The notes under the pieces: model-generated
Told to the model about the DNA's origin: nothing
Seen by the model: only the letters and a program-made list of their open reading frames with translations
The model's database searches: none
Program-made: the position numbers and the translations under genes
Assembly (NCBI GenBank): GCA_019245115.1
Contig: JAFARZ010000011.1
Coordinates: 20,023-84,022 of the forward strand
Length of the DNA stretch: 64,000 bases
Direction of reading: 5' to 3'
DNA from: Streptosporangiaceae bacterium
Lineage (GTDB): Bacteria > Actinomycetota > Actinomycetes > Streptosporangiales > Streptosporangiaceae
Shown here: positions 37,429 through 47,267 of the stretch, piece by piece
Numbering within the stretch: the first letter of the stretch is position 1
Layout: the number at the start of each line of letters is the position of its first letter

Positions 37429-38329
37429 TTACCAGCTGTCCCAGCTCGACGTGCTGGAGGCCGAGGCCATTCACGTCCTGCGCGAGGTCGCCGCGGAGTT
37501 CGAGCGGCCCGCGCTGCTGTTTTCCGGCGGCAAGGACTCGGTCGTGATGCTGGCGCTGGCGGAGAAGGCGTTCTGGCCGGCCCGGATCCCGTTCCCGGTG
37601 ATGCACGTGGACACCGGGCACAACTTCGGCGAGGTGATGGAGTTCCGCGACCGCCGGGTGGCCGGACTCGGGGTCCGGCTGGTGGTCGCGTCCGTGCAGG
37701 ACTCGATAGATACGGGCCGGGTGGCCGAGGAGACCGGCCGGCACGCGAGCCGGAACCGGTTGCAGATCGTCACGCTGCTCGACGCCATCGAGGAGCATCG
37801 GTTCGACGCGCTGTTCGGCGGTGCCCGCCGCGACGAGGAAAAGGCCCGGGCGAAGGAGCGGGTCTTCTCGTTCCGGGACGAGTTCGGCCAGTGGGATCCG
37901 AAGAACCAGCGGCCGGAACTCTGGTCGCTGTACAACACGCGGATCCACCGGGGCGAGCACATCCGGGTGTTCCCGCTGTCCAACTGGACCGAGCTGGACG
38001 TCTGGGCGTACATCGAGCGGGAGGAGCTCGAGATTCCTTCGATCTACTTCGCGCACGAACGAGCCGTGTTCGAGCGCGACGGCCTGCTGCTCGCCGACAA
38101 CCCGTTCCTGGTGCGCGACGAGGATGAGCCGGTGTTCACCGCGACCGTGCGGTACCGGACGGTTGGCGATATGACCTGCACCGGTGCGGTTGAATCGGCG
38201 GCGGCTTCTGTCGCCGAGGTGATCGCGGAGGTGGCCGCGACCCGGATCACCGAGCGCGGGCAGACCCGGGCCGACGACCGGACCAGCGAGGCCGCGATGG
38301 AAGACCGCAAGCGCGAGGGGTACTTCTAG
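37418..38329 (+). CDS. cysD: Sulfate adenylyltransferase subunit 2
   Basis: LFSGGKDSVVMLALAEKAF (PP-loop), HVDTGHNFGEVMEFRD, FGGARRDEEKARAKERVFSFRDEFGQWDPKNQRPELW. Confidence 0.96.
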   Translation: MRTDYQLSQLDVLEAEAIHVLREVAAEFERPALLFSGGKDSVVMLALAEKAFWPARIPFPVMHVDTGHNFGEVMEFRDRRVAGLGVRLVVASVQDSIDTGRVAEETGRHASRNRLQIVTLLDAIEEHRFDALFGGARRDEEKARAKERVFSFRDEFGQWDPKNQRPELWSLYNTRIHRGEHIRVFPLSNWTELDVWAYIEREELEIPSIYFAHERAVFERDGLLLADNPFLVRDEDEPVFTATVRYRTVGDMTCTGAVESAAASVAEVIAEVAATRITERGQTRADDRTSEAAMEDRKREGYF

Positions 38330-38330
38330 C

Positions 38331-39593
38331 ATGGATATCCTGCGATTCGCCACCGCTGGTTCGGTGGATGATGGCAAGTCGACGCTCATCGGGCGGCTGC
38401 TCTACGACTCGAAGTCGATCTTCGCTGACCAGCTCGAGGCGGTCGAGCGGACGTCGCGGGACCGCGGCGAGGAGGTCACCAACCTCGCGCTGCTGACCGA
38501 CGGGCTGCGGGCCGAGCGGGAGCAGGGCATCACGATCGACGTGGCGTACCGGTACTTCGCCACGCCGCGGCGGAAGTTCATCATCGCCGACACGCCGGGC
38601 CACGTCCAGTACACGCGCAACATGGTGACGGGGGCGTCGACCGCTGACCTGGCGGTGGTCCTGGTCGACGCGCGGAACGGGCTGACCGAGCAGTCCCGGC
38701 GGCACGCCTTCCTCACCACGCTGCTGCGGGTGCCGCACATGGTGCTGGCCGTCAACAAGATGGACCTGGTCGACTACTCGCAATCGGTGTTTGAGCGGAT
38801 ATGCGCCGATTTTTCGGCATTTGCCGCCCGGCTCGATATCGGGGACCTGACCTTTGTCCCGATGTCGGCGCTGCACGGCGACAACGTGGTCGAGCGGTCA
38901 GCGAACATGCCGTGGTATGACGGGCCTTCGCTGCTGCACCATCTCGAGCACGTGCACATCGCATCCGACCGGAACCTGATCGACGTGCGGTTCCCGGTGC
39001 AGTACGTGATCCGGCCGCACGCTTCTGCTGATCCCGAACTGCACGACTACCGAGGGTACGCCGGGCAGGTGGCCGGCGGGGTGCTGAAGCCGGGCGACGA
39101 GGTGGTGCACCTGCCATCCGGGTTCTCCACCAGGATCCAGCGCATCGAGGCGGCCGGGCGGCCGGTCGAGGAGGCCTTCGCGCCCATGTCGGTGACGCTG
39201 CTGCTCGACGACGACGTGGACATCTCCCGCGGTGACATGATCTGCCGGGCGAACAACCGGCCCGCCGTCACTCAGGACATCGAGGCGATGGTGTGCTGGA
39301 TGACCGGCGACCGTGTTCTGACGCCACGCACGCGGCTGATCGTAAAGCACACGTCGCGAACGGTGAAGGCGCTGGTCAACGAGCTGCACTACCGGCTCGA
39401 CATCAACACGCTGCACCGGGACGAGGCGGCCTCATCGCTCGGCCTCAACGAGATCGGGCGGGTGCGGCTGCGGCTCACCCAGCCCATCTTCTGCGACCCG
39501 TACGCGCGTAACCGGGCCACCGGCGGCCTGATCCTGATCGATGAGGCCACCAACGCCACAGTAGCCGCCGCCACCATAACCGGCACCCGCTGA
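38331..39593 (+). CDS. cysN: Sulfate adenylyltransferase subunit 1
   Basis: LRFATAGSVDDGKSTLIGRLLYDSKSI, DGLRAEREQGITIDVAYRYF, ADTPGHVQYTRNM, VNKMDLV. Confidence 0.96.
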   Translation: MDILRFATAGSVDDGKSTLIGRLLYDSKSIFADQLEAVERTSRDRGEEVTNLALLTDGLRAEREQGITIDVAYRYFATPRRKFIIADTPGHVQYTRNMVTGASTADLAVVLVDARNGLTEQSRRHAFLTTLLRVPHMVLAVNKMDLVDYSQSVFERICADFSAFAARLDIGDLTFVPMSALHGDNVVERSANMPWYDGPSLLHHLEHVHIASDRNLIDVRFPVQYVIRPHASADPELHDYRGYAGQVAGGVLKPGDEVVHLPSGFSTRIQRIEAAGRPVEEAFAPMSVTLLLDDDVDISRGDMICRANNRPAVTQDIEAMVCWMTGDRVLTPRTRLIVKHTSRTVKALVNELHYRLDINTLHRDEAASSLGLNEIGRVRLRLTQPIFCDPYARNRATGGLILIDEATNATVAAATITGTR

Positions 39594-39653
39594 CCGATCG
39601 GGCACGGTATCCGTAACGAAATGACGGTATCCGTAACGACATGAATGTCACAC

Positions 39654-39804
39654 GGGTGTGGCTCCTTTAAAGTGACAGCCAGGTGCTGCTCCCTGGCCAG
39701 CGGCACCGATGGCACCATCGGGCACGCTCTATAGCGCTACTGACCGGTTTGAGCGGCACCGATGGCACCATCGGCATGCTGCTCACTCTGGAGGAGCCGC
39801 ACCC
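39654..39804. mobile_element. MITE-like non-coding element, copy B
   Basis: Same TIRs and interior as 24234-24385 with only a few differences. Confidence 0.75.
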
Positions 39805-40019
39805 TTGTGACATCCATGTCGTTGGTGTTCGCTGGCATGGGCTCCGTCGAGAAATGTCCCTGTCGTCGCAGGCGAAGATAAGGGTACGAATTAGTGCACT
39901 ATGGTCACATGCCGCATCAACCCGTCACCGAAGGCTATTGCGGTATAAGTCTGCACAGTTGCGCGAGCTGGGCAACTTTAGGTACAGTCCCGCGCCCCGG
40001 GTTGGGGTAGGGTTCCGGA

Positions 40020-42248
40020 TTGCGGCTTATCCGACCCTCTACTGCTGGAGCGACTGTGACTTCTGCCGACCGCGCCCCGACGCCGTTTCATGACCTGGCC
40101 GCCTACATGGCGATCCCGCGTGCCGGGGCGCTGCGGTTGTCGCCGGACGGGACGTGGCTGGCCGCGACGGTGCAGACGCTCAGCCCGGATCGGAAGAAGT
40201 ACCTGACCAGCATCTGGCGGGTCGACACCCAGGCCGGCCCGGCACGCAGGCTGACCCGGTCGGCCGAGGGCGAGGGCAGCCCGGTGTTCCTGCCCGACGG
40301 TTCGTTGCTGTTCATCTCGCGGCGTTCCGACCCGGACGCGGGCAAGGGATCGGACGATGCCAAGGCCGCCCTGTGGCTGCTGCCCGCGGGCGGCGGCGAA
40401 GCCCGGGTGATCGCCGAGCTGCCGGGAGGCGTCGCGGCGGCCGCGGCCCGTCGCTCCGCCCGGCTCGCGGATCCTGAGACGATCGTTGTCTCGTCGCGGG
40501 TGATGCCGGGCGCCGGGGTGGAAGACGCCGCGGCCGGAGGCCCAGGCAAATTCAACACCGCGGCCGGAGGCCCAGGCAAATTCAACACCGCGGCCGGAGG
40601 CCCAGGCCAATTCAACACCGCGGCCGATGATGAGCGGCTGCGGAAGGAGCGTGCCGACGCGGGAGTGACCGCGATCCTGCACGAGTCCGCGCCGGTCAGG
40701 TACTGGGATCATGACCTCGGGCCGGACCAGCTTCGACTGTTCGCCGTCGAGGAGATCCGCCCCGAGCCGGCCGTGCGATCCGATGCGCGCACCGACGATG
40801 AGCGGCGCTACGCCGGCCTGCGCGATCTGACACCGGAACCGGGAGCGGCCCTCGACGAGCAGGCGTTCGAGCTCACGCCCGACGGCAGCGCCGTGGTCAC
40901 CGGGTGGGCGCATCGCGATCCGGCCGCCGACTCCTACGTCGAGCTGATGACCGTCGACGTGGCCACCGGCAAGCGCCGGACACTGCTCAGCGAGCCGGGT
41001 CACAACTTCGAGGACCCGCACGTCTCGCCCGATGGGCGCTACATCGTGTGCACTCGCGAGACGCTCCCGACCCGGGACGGTCCGTCGGATGTCACGTTGA
41101 TGCTGCTCGAAGCCAACGGCGAGGGAACGACCGCCAGGGATCTGCTTCCCGGACTGGATCGGTGGCCAGCCGAGGCCGCCTGGTCGCCGGATTCGACCGC
41201 GGTATATTTCGCCGCCGACGACGACGGGCGCCGCCCCATATTCCGCGTCGACGTCCGGACCGGCGAAGTCACGCCGATCACCACCGGCGACGGCGCGTAC
41301 GCGAGTATCCAGGTCGGCCCGGAAGGCCGTTACCTGTATGCGCTGCGCAACGCGGTGAACGAGACGCCCACCCCGGTCCGGATCGACCTGTCCGAGCCTG
41401 GCTCGCAGCCAGTCACGCTGCCGTGTCCGGGTGCGCCGCTCATCCTGCCCGGGCGGCTGGAGGAACTCGAGACGACGGCCGACGACGGCCAGCGGATCCG
41501 GTCCTGGCTGGTGCTGCCCGACGCCGCGAGCCCAGAGCACCGGGTCCCGCTGCTGCTGTGGGTCCACGGTGGTCCGAACAGCAGCTGGAATACCTGGTCA
41601 TGGCGCTGGAACCCGTGGCTGATGGCCGCCCGCGGCTATGCCGTGCTGCTGCCCGATCCCGCCTTGTCCACTGGATACGGCCAGCACATGCTGGCTCGTG
41701 GTCAGCATTCGTGGGGCACGCGTGCCTTCGACGATGTGATGGCCGCCACTGACGCGGCCATCAAGCACCCGGCCATCGATGGCACGCGCACCGGCATGAT
41801 GGGCGGATCGTACGGCGGCTACATGGCGAACTGGATCGCCGGCCACACCGACAGGTTCAAGGCCATCGTGAGCCACGCCAGCTTGTGGGCGCTGGACCAG
41901 ATGTTCACCACCACCGATGAGCAGATGTTCTGGTGGGGGCAGTTCGGTGACCCGCTGACCAGCCCGGAGATGTACCACAGCAATTCGCCGCACCTGCACA
42001 TCGGCAACATCCGCACGCCGATGCTCGTCATCCACGGCGACAAGGACTACCGGGTGCCGATCGGGGAGGCCCTGCGTCTGTGGGGTGAGCTGACCCGGCA
42101 CGGCGTGACGGCCAAGTTCCTGTACTTCCCGGACGAGAACCACTGGGTGCTCACGCCGGGCAACGCCACGGTCTGGTACGAGACAGTATTCGCCTTCCTG
42201 GCCGAGCACGTCCTGGCCGAGCCCTGGCGCCGACCCGCCATGCTGTAA
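40020..42248 (+). CDS. S9 family prolyl oligopeptidase-like serine peptidase
   Basis: TolB-like beta-propeller repeats, LLLWVHGGPNSSWNTWSWRWNPWLMAARGYAVLLPDPALSTGYG, GMMGGSYGGYMANWIAGH, HGDKDYRVPIGE, ENHWV. Confidence 0.92.
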   Translation: MRLIRPSTAGATVTSADRAPTPFHDLAAYMAIPRAGALRLSPDGTWLAATVQTLSPDRKKYLTSIWRVDTQAGPARRLTRSAEGEGSPVFLPDGSLLFISRRSDPDAGKGSDDAKAALWLLPAGGGEARVIAELPGGVAAAAARRSARLADPETIVVSSRVMPGAGVEDAAAGGPGKFNTAAGGPGKFNTAAGGPGQFNTAADDERLRKERADAGVTAILHESAPVRYWDHDLGPDQLRLFAVEEIRPEPAVRSDARTDDERRYAGLRDLTPEPGAALDEQAFELTPDGSAVVTGWAHRDPAADSYVELMTVDVATGKRRTLLSEPGHNFEDPHVSPDGRYIVCTRETLPTRDGPSDVTLMLLEANGEGTTARDLLPGLDRWPAEAAWSPDSTAVYFAADDDGRRPIFRVDVRTGEVTPITTGDGAYASIQVGPEGRYLYALRNAVNETPTPVRIDLSEPGSQPVTLPCPGAPLILPGRLEELETTADDGQRIRSWLVLPDAASPEHRVPLLLWVHGGPNSSWNTWSWRWNPWLMAARGYAVLLPDPALSTGYGQHMLARGQHSWGTRAFDDVMAATDAAIKHPAIDGTRTGMMGGSYGGYMANWIAGHTDRFKAIVSHASLWALDQMFTTTDEQMFWWGQFGDPLTSPEMYHSNSPHLHIGNIRTPMLVIHGDKDYRVPIGEALRLWGELTRHGVTAKFLYFPDENHWVLTPGNATVWYETVFAFLAEHVLAEPWRRPAML
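40531..40620 (+). repeat. 30-bp intragenic repeat, three tandem copies in the S9 peptidase
   Basis: cggccggaggcccaggc(a/c)aattcaacaccg x3, encoding AGGPG(K/Q)FNTA. Confidence 0.95.
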
Positions 42249-42271
42249 CCGCCGCTGGCCGCCGAGGTCAA

Positions 42272-42327
42272 GGGGATGGTTGGCGCAACGTACCCCTCGG
42301 GTGGGGGTGGTTGGCGCAACGTACCCC
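42272..42327 (+). repeat. Paired 25-bp dyad repeat (locus 2)
   Basis: GGGGATGGTTGGCGCAACGTACCCC-tcgggt-GGGGgTGGTTGGCGCAACGTACCCC. Confidence 0.95.
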
Positions 42328-42350
42328 TTCGCGCCGCTAAGCCGCTTCCC

Positions 42351-43322
42351 CTAAGCCGCTGCCCCGAGCGGTATGGCCCTGATCGGCAGCTCCGGCCGAG
42401 CGAGGCCCTTCCTGATCGCTCGATCGATCTTGTCGATGACGTCCGGGCCCTCGATCCGGATGACCTTTGGCGCGAAGTGCAGTGGAAGGATGCCATGTGC
42501 GGCCAGCTCGTCGTGGCGAGCGTTGGTCCTGTCCTGGTCCTCGGCCCTGAGGTGGTACGCACGAGAGTCGACTTCGGCGGCGACGCCGGCCCGGTCCCAC
42601 CACGCGTCGACCATGGCGATGAATTCCCCGGCCGCGTCGCACAACTGGGCGTTGAACATCGGCTTAGGCAGCCCGGAACGTAGGATCAGCGTGCGGAACT
42701 GCGCCTCGGCGACCGAGCGGACACTGTCGCCGATCTCGGCGATGGCCTCACGGAGCAACGCCGACCCCGCTATCGGCCCGGCTTCCAGCTCATCGATCAG
42801 GTCCTGCATGGTGCAGGCCCTGCGCTGTACCGCTTCGCACACCACGGCGCGGACGTCATCGAAGCGAGTGAAGCCGCGCGCGGCATCGGCGACCGCACGC
42901 GCACGTCCGGCGAAGCGGACCCGGCCGGTGACAGTGAACTGCGCTGGCAACCGCGCGGTGCGGTGCAGGCGCACGAATCCGATGCTCTGCCGTCGCACTG
43001 TCAGCGGGACCAGGACATCGACGGTATTGGGACCCGGTGATATCAGGCCGTGCAGCCGGATCGCCACCGGACCGGTGAGGATGCTCTCCGGGCCGGCGTA
43101 CAGCAGCGCCGCTATCTCCCGATGCTCCTGAGTCGCCGCGCCGGTCACTGTCAGGAACACGCTTGGCAGCATCCGCTGCCAAGGTCCTTCGTGGCGGAGC
43201 CGGTACTCCACTGCCTTGGCGGTGAGACCACATTCCAGGGCCTGTGCGCGGGTGATCACGTCGCGCTGAAGGTCCAGAACCCTTCGGAGACGTTCCGCGT
43301 CGAACTGGCGAGTACGTGTCAT
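42351..43322 (-). CDS. AbiEi-like N-terminal HTH plus C-terminal DUF559-like endonuclease-fold protein
   Basis: RRVLDLQRDVITRAQALECGLTAKAVEYRLRHEGPWQRMLPSVFLT; C-terminal AEVDSRAYHLRAEDQDRTNARHDELAAHGILPLHFAPKVI resembles DUF559/Vsr-like. Confidence 0.75.
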   Translation of the reverse strand: MTRTRQFDAERLRRVLDLQRDVITRAQALECGLTAKAVEYRLRHEGPWQRMLPSVFLTVTGAATQEHREIAALLYAGPESILTGPVAIRLHGLISPGPNTVDVLVPLTVRRQSIGFVRLHRTARLPAQFTVTGRVRFAGRARAVADAARGFTRFDDVRAVVCEAVQRRACTMQDLIDELEAGPIAGSALLREAIAEIGDSVRSVAEAQFRTLILRSGLPKPMFNAQLCDAAGEFIAMVDAWWDRAGVAAEVDSRAYHLRAEDQDRTNARHDELAAHGILPLHFAPKVIRIEGPDVIDKIDRAIRKGLARPELPIRAIPLGAAA

Positions 43323-43377
43323 GACTGCACTGTGTCACCACCCTCTGACATTCTGAGACCGTAGACCGGAGCCCCAA

Positions 43378-43433
43378 GGGGATGGTTGGCGCAACGTACC
43401 CCTCGGGTGGGGATGGTTGGCGCAACGTACCCC
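43378..43433 (+). repeat. Paired 25-bp dyad repeat (locus 3)
   Basis: GGGGATGGTTGGCGCAACGTACCCC-tcgggt-GGGGATGGTTGGCGCAACGTACCCC. Confidence 0.95.
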
Positions 43434-43480
43434 TTCCTGCGGCAGCGGGGGGTGGGAGGGCATCTACTAGGGTGGCGGTT

Positions 43481-44227
43481 ATGGTGCGTGCTGACCTGGA
43501 CAAGCGGCCTGGCGAGGTGGCGGCGATGTTCGACGCCGTCGCCGGGCGCTACGACCTGATGAACGACATCCTGTCGGCTGGCCAGGTCAGGCTGTGGCGC
43601 CGCGCGGTGACCCGGATCGTGAACGCGACCAGCGGCGAGCGGGTCCTGGACCTGGCGGCCGGGACCGGGACGTCTACGCAGGCCCTCGCCCGCACCGGCG
43701 CGAAGGCCGTGGCGTGCGACTTCTCCCTCGGCATGCTGAAGGTCGGCCGGCGGCGTCAAACCGGTGGCCAGCACGTAGCTTTCACAGCTGGGGACGCGCT
43801 GCGGCTGCCGTTCCGCGATGAGTCCTTCGACGCGGTGACGATCTCCTTCGGCCTGCGCAACGTGGCCGGCATAGCGCAGGCCCTCAACGAGATGCGGAGG
43901 GTCACCCGCCCCGGCGGGCGCCTGGTCATCTGCGAGTTCAGCCGGATCACGGTCCGGCCGCTCGACCGCGTGTATCGTCGCTACCTGCTGGATGTCCTGC
44001 CGAAGATCGCCAGCCGGGCCGCGCGGACTCCGGAGGCCTACACCTACCTGGCCGAATCGATCCAGGCCTGGCCGGCTCAGCCGGAACTGGCCCGGCTCAT
44101 CGAGAACGCGGGGTGGCGGTCGGTCCGCTGGCATGATCTCAGCCTCGGTATAGTCGCGGTGCACGTCGCGCGCCGTCCGGTAAACCAGGGGGGATCGCAT
44201 ATGGACGGTCAGCCGCGAGTAAACTGA
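43481..44227 (+). CDS. menG: Demethylmenaquinone/2-methoxy-benzoquinol methyltransferase
   Basis: [82 protein letters not shown]. Start set downstream of the repeat. Confidence 0.92.
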   Translation: MVRADLDKRPGEVAAMFDAVAGRYDLMNDILSAGQVRLWRRAVTRIVNATSGERVLDLAAGTGTSTQALARTGAKAVACDFSLGMLKVGRRRQTGGQHVAFTAGDALRLPFRDESFDAVTISFGLRNVAGIAQALNEMRRVTRPGGRLVICEFSRITVRPLDRVYRRYLLDVLPKIASRAARTPEAYTYLAESIQAWPAQPELARLIENAGWRSVRWHDLSLGIVAVHVARRPVNQGGSHMDGQPRVN

Positions 44228-44238
44228 GCGCAAAGCAT

Positions 44239-44256
44239 TTGTGAAGCGCTTCACAA
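44239..44256. promoter_or_regulatory. Rex-like operator, perfect 18-bp palindrome
   Basis: TTGTGAAGCGCTTCACAA, 25 nt upstream of the ggr GTG start; matches the known Rex box pattern TTGTGAA-N4-TTCACAA. Confidence 0.8.
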
Positions 44257-44281
44257 GTCAATCCCCAGGACGCAGAACCCC

Positions 44282-45556
44282 GTGAGCGGAACCCATCCCA
44301 CTGACGAAGCGGACGTCATCGTTGTCGGCGCCGGCCCGGCCGGCTCGACCACCGCTTTCTACCTCGCACAAGCCGGACTGCACGTCCTGCTGCTGGAGAA
44401 GTCGCGGTTTCCCAGAGAGAAGGTGTGCGGCGACGGCCTGACCCCGCGCGCGGTCAAGGCCCTGGTCGGCATGGGGATCGACGTCAGCGAGCGCAATGGC
44501 TGGCTGCGGAACAAGGGCCTGCGCGTTATCGGCGCCGGCCACCGGATGGAGCTGTCCTGGCCGGAGCTGTCCAGCTACCCCGACTACGGACTGGTCCGTC
44601 CCCGCACCGACTTCGACGAGACCCTCGCCCGCCGCGCCGAACAGGCCGGCGCGCTGCTGCTGGAGAACACGACCGTCACCGGTCCGGTGATCGATGATCG
44701 CACCGGCAAAATCAAGGGCGTTAAGGCATCCAACGAACGTACGTATGTTGCCCGGGCCATCATCGCCGCCGATGGCAATTCCTCGCGGTTGTCCGTGGCG
44801 ATGGGTCTGCGCAAGCGCGACGATCGCCCGCTCGGCGTCGCGGTGCGCACCTACTACAAGACCCCTCGCCACGATGACGATTATCTGGAGTCCTGGCTCG
44901 ACCTGTGGGACGCCCGACCTGGCCAGCAGAGTCGGTTGCTGCCCGGCTACGGGTGGATCTTCGGGATGGGGGACGGCACTTCGAACGTCGGCCTCGGCCT
45001 GCTGAACACCAGCCATGCGTTCGGCAACACGGACTACCGTCTCATGCTGCAGAAGTGGCTGGACGGTATGCCGGCCGAGTGGGGGTTCGGCGAGCACAAC
45101 CGCACTGAACCGGTGCGCGGCGCGGCGCTGCCGATGGGCTTCAACCGGACCCCGCACTATCATCGCGGCCTGCTGCTGGCCGGCGACGCCGGCGGCCTGG
45201 TTAACCCGTTCAACGGCGAGGGCATCGCCTATGCGATGGAGTCCGGCGAGATCCTGGCCAGGACTATCGTCCAGGCCTTCGCCCGGGGAGACGCCGCACA
45301 GGCGGAACGCGTCCTGGCCGCCTATCCGCAGGCGCTGCGCGAGGCGTACGGCGGGTACTACGCGCTCGGCCGTCAGTTCGTGAAGCTGATCGGCCATCCG
45401 GGCCTGATGCGGTACGCGACCAAGCACAGCATGACCAGGCCCGCACTCATGCGATTCGCCCTGAAACTACTGGCCAACCTCACCGATCCGCGTGGCGGCG
45501 ACGCCTCCGACCGGTTGATCAACGGGCTGTCCCGGCTCGTCCCCAACCCTAAATGA
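44282..45556 (+). CDS. Geranylgeranyl reductase family FAD-dependent oxidoreductase (menaquinone reductase-like)
   Basis: DVIVVGAGPAGSTTAFYLAQAGLHVLLLEKSRFPREKVCGDGLTPRAV, LLAGDAGGLVNPFNGEGIAYAMESG. Confidence 0.92.
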   Translation: MSGTHPTDEADVIVVGAGPAGSTTAFYLAQAGLHVLLLEKSRFPREKVCGDGLTPRAVKALVGMGIDVSERNGWLRNKGLRVIGAGHRMELSWPELSSYPDYGLVRPRTDFDETLARRAEQAGALLLENTTVTGPVIDDRTGKIKGVKASNERTYVARAIIAADGNSSRLSVAMGLRKRDDRPLGVAVRTYYKTPRHDDDYLESWLDLWDARPGQQSRLLPGYGWIFGMGDGTSNVGLGLLNTSHAFGNTDYRLMLQKWLDGMPAEWGFGEHNRTEPVRGAALPMGFNRTPHYHRGLLLAGDAGGLVNPFNGEGIAYAMESGEILARTIVQAFARGDAAQAERVLAAYPQALREAYGGYYALGRQFVKLIGHPGLMRYATKHSMTRPALMRFALKLLANLTDPRGGDASDRLINGLSRLVPNPK

Positions 45557-45591
45557 GCGGCCATGATGGGTGTCCCTAGGATAGGACGGCG

Positions 45592-45951
45592 ATGAGACTC
45601 TACGTTCCGATTTTCGTGCTAGCCGTGCTCGCGGCTGGTTTCACCATCTTCTCCGTGACGATGGGCGCTCTGGCCGGGCCGAAACGATGGAACAAGGCAA
45701 AGCTCGAAAGCTACGAGTGCGGCATCGAGCCGACGCCGGTGCCACCGGGGGGCGGTCGGATACCGGTCAAGTACTACCTGACCGCGATGTTGTTCATCGT
45801 GTTCGACATCGAGATCATCTTCCTTTATCCGTGGGCGGTCACCTTCAACAAGCTGGGCACGTTCGGCTTGATCGAAATGGTGACTTTCGTTATCACCGTG
45901 CTGATCGCGTACATCTATGTCTGGCGGCGCGGCGGCTTGGAATGGGATTGA
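45592..45951 (+). CDS. nuoA: NADH-quinone oxidoreductase subunit A
   Basis: YECGIEPTPVPPGGGRIPVKYYLTAMLFIVFDIEIIFLYPWAV. Confidence 0.97.
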   Translation: MRLYVPIFVLAVLAAGFTIFSVTMGALAGPKRWNKAKLESYECGIEPTPVPPGGGRIPVKYYLTAMLFIVFDIEIIFLYPWAVTFNKLGTFGLIEMVTFVITVLIAYIYVWRRGGLEWD

Positions 45952-45954
45952 GTC

Positions 45955-46536
45955 ATGGGCCTCGAAGAAAAGCTGCCAAGCGGCGTACTGCTCACCTCGG
46001 TTGAGAAGGTCGCGGGCTGGGCGCGGGCGCGTTCGGTCTGGCCGGCCACCTTCGGCCTGGCCTGCTGCGCGATGGAGCTGATGATGACCGGCGGGCCGAA
46101 GCATGACCTGGCCCGGTTCGGTATGGAACGAGCGTCCAACACGCCGCGGCAGGCGGACCTGATGATCGTGGCCGGCCGGGTGAGCCAGAAGATGGCGCCC
46201 GTGCTCCGGCAGATCTACGACCAGATGTCCGACCCGAAGTGGGTCATCTCCATGGGGGTCTGCGCGTCCAGCGGCGGCATGTTCAACAACTACGCGATCG
46301 TGCAGGGCGTGGACCATATCGTGCCGGTGGACATCTATCTGCCGGGCTGTCCGCCGCGTCCGGAGATGCTGCTCGACTCGATCGTCAAGCTGCACGACAA
46401 GATCGAGAACATGAAGCTGGGCAAGAACCGCGAGCGGCAGATCACCGAGCTGGAGCAGGCGCGGCTGCGCATGTCGCCGGTGCGGAGCCTGCCGGTCGTG
46501 GAGGCCGATCCGGTGGTCGCGGAGGCCGAGCTGTGA
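45955..46536 (+). CDS. nuoB: NADH-quinone oxidoreductase subunit B
   Basis: [79 protein letters not shown]. Confidence 0.98.
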   Translation: MGLEEKLPSGVLLTSVEKVAGWARARSVWPATFGLACCAMELMMTGGPKHDLARFGMERASNTPRQADLMIVAGRVSQKMAPVLRQIYDQMSDPKWVISMGVCASSGGMFNNYAIVQGVDHIVPVDIYLPGCPPRPEMLLDSIVKLHDKIENMKLGKNRERQITELEQARLRMSPVRSLPVVEADPVVAEAEL

Positions 46537-47267
46537 CGGCTGGACCAGAGGAAACCCACGGCGCGGAAGGCCCGCAGGGGCCAGCGCCAGGAGAGGCTGA
46601 CGGCCAGCTCCCGGCAAGACGGGGCCGCGACCGGCTCGAGGCGCCGGTGGTGCGCACCGGCATGTTCGGCGTGCACGACACTCCCGACACCTCGGGCTAC
46701 GGCCGGCTGCGTGTGCACCGGACCCCGGCGCTGTCCAGTCCCCGGCCGTATGGCGGGTATTTCGACACGATCGCCGACGCTCTGGGCATGGAAGAGGCGA
46801 TCTACCGGGTGGTCGCGGACCGCGGCGAGCTGACCTTCTATGTCAAGCGCGAGCGGCTGACGGAGGTGGCGGCGAAGCTCCGCGACGACCCCGCGCTGGC
46901 GTTCGAGCTGTGCACCGGGGTGTCCGGCGTGCACTACCTGGAGGACACCGGCGCCGAGCTGCACGCGGTGTATCACCTGGCATCGATCACCCACAACCGC
47001 CGGGTGCGCCTGGAGGTCACCGCGCCCGACGCGGACCCGCACATTCCCTCGCTGGTCGGCGTGTATCCGACCTGCAACTGGCATGAGCGGGAGACCTGGG
47101 ACTTCTTCGGCCTCATCTTCGACGGGCATCCCGCGCTGACCAGGATCCAGATGCCGGATGACTGGAAGGGACACCCGCAGCGCAAGGATTATCCGCTGGG
47201 CGGTATTCCGGTCGAGTACCGCGGCGCCACCATCCCGCCGCCCGACGAGCGGAGGAACTATTCATGA
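46533..47267 (+). CDS. nuoC: NADH-quinone oxidoreductase subunit C
   Basis: [53 protein letters not shown] start overlapping the nuoB stop. Confidence 0.96.
   Translation: MTAGPEETHGAEGPQGPAPGEADGQLPARRGRDRLEAPVVRTGMFGVHDTPDTSGYGRLRVHRTPALSSPRPYGGYFDTIADALGMEEAIYRVVADRGELTFYVKRERLTEVAAKLRDDPALAFELCTGVSGVHYLEDTGAELHAVYHLASITHNRRVRLEVTAPDADPHIPSLVGVYPTCNWHERETWDFFGLIFDGHPALTRIQMPDDWKGHPQRKDYPLGGIPVEYRGATIPPPDERRNYS

Noticed and set aside
42272-43433. CRISPR array interpretation of the paired repeats
   Set aside because: Only two units per locus, 6-bp spacers identical between two of the loci, no cas genes.
43382-43480. N-terminal extension of menG ([18 protein letters not shown]...)
   Set aside because: It is translation of the intergenic paired repeat; a normal start exists at 43481.
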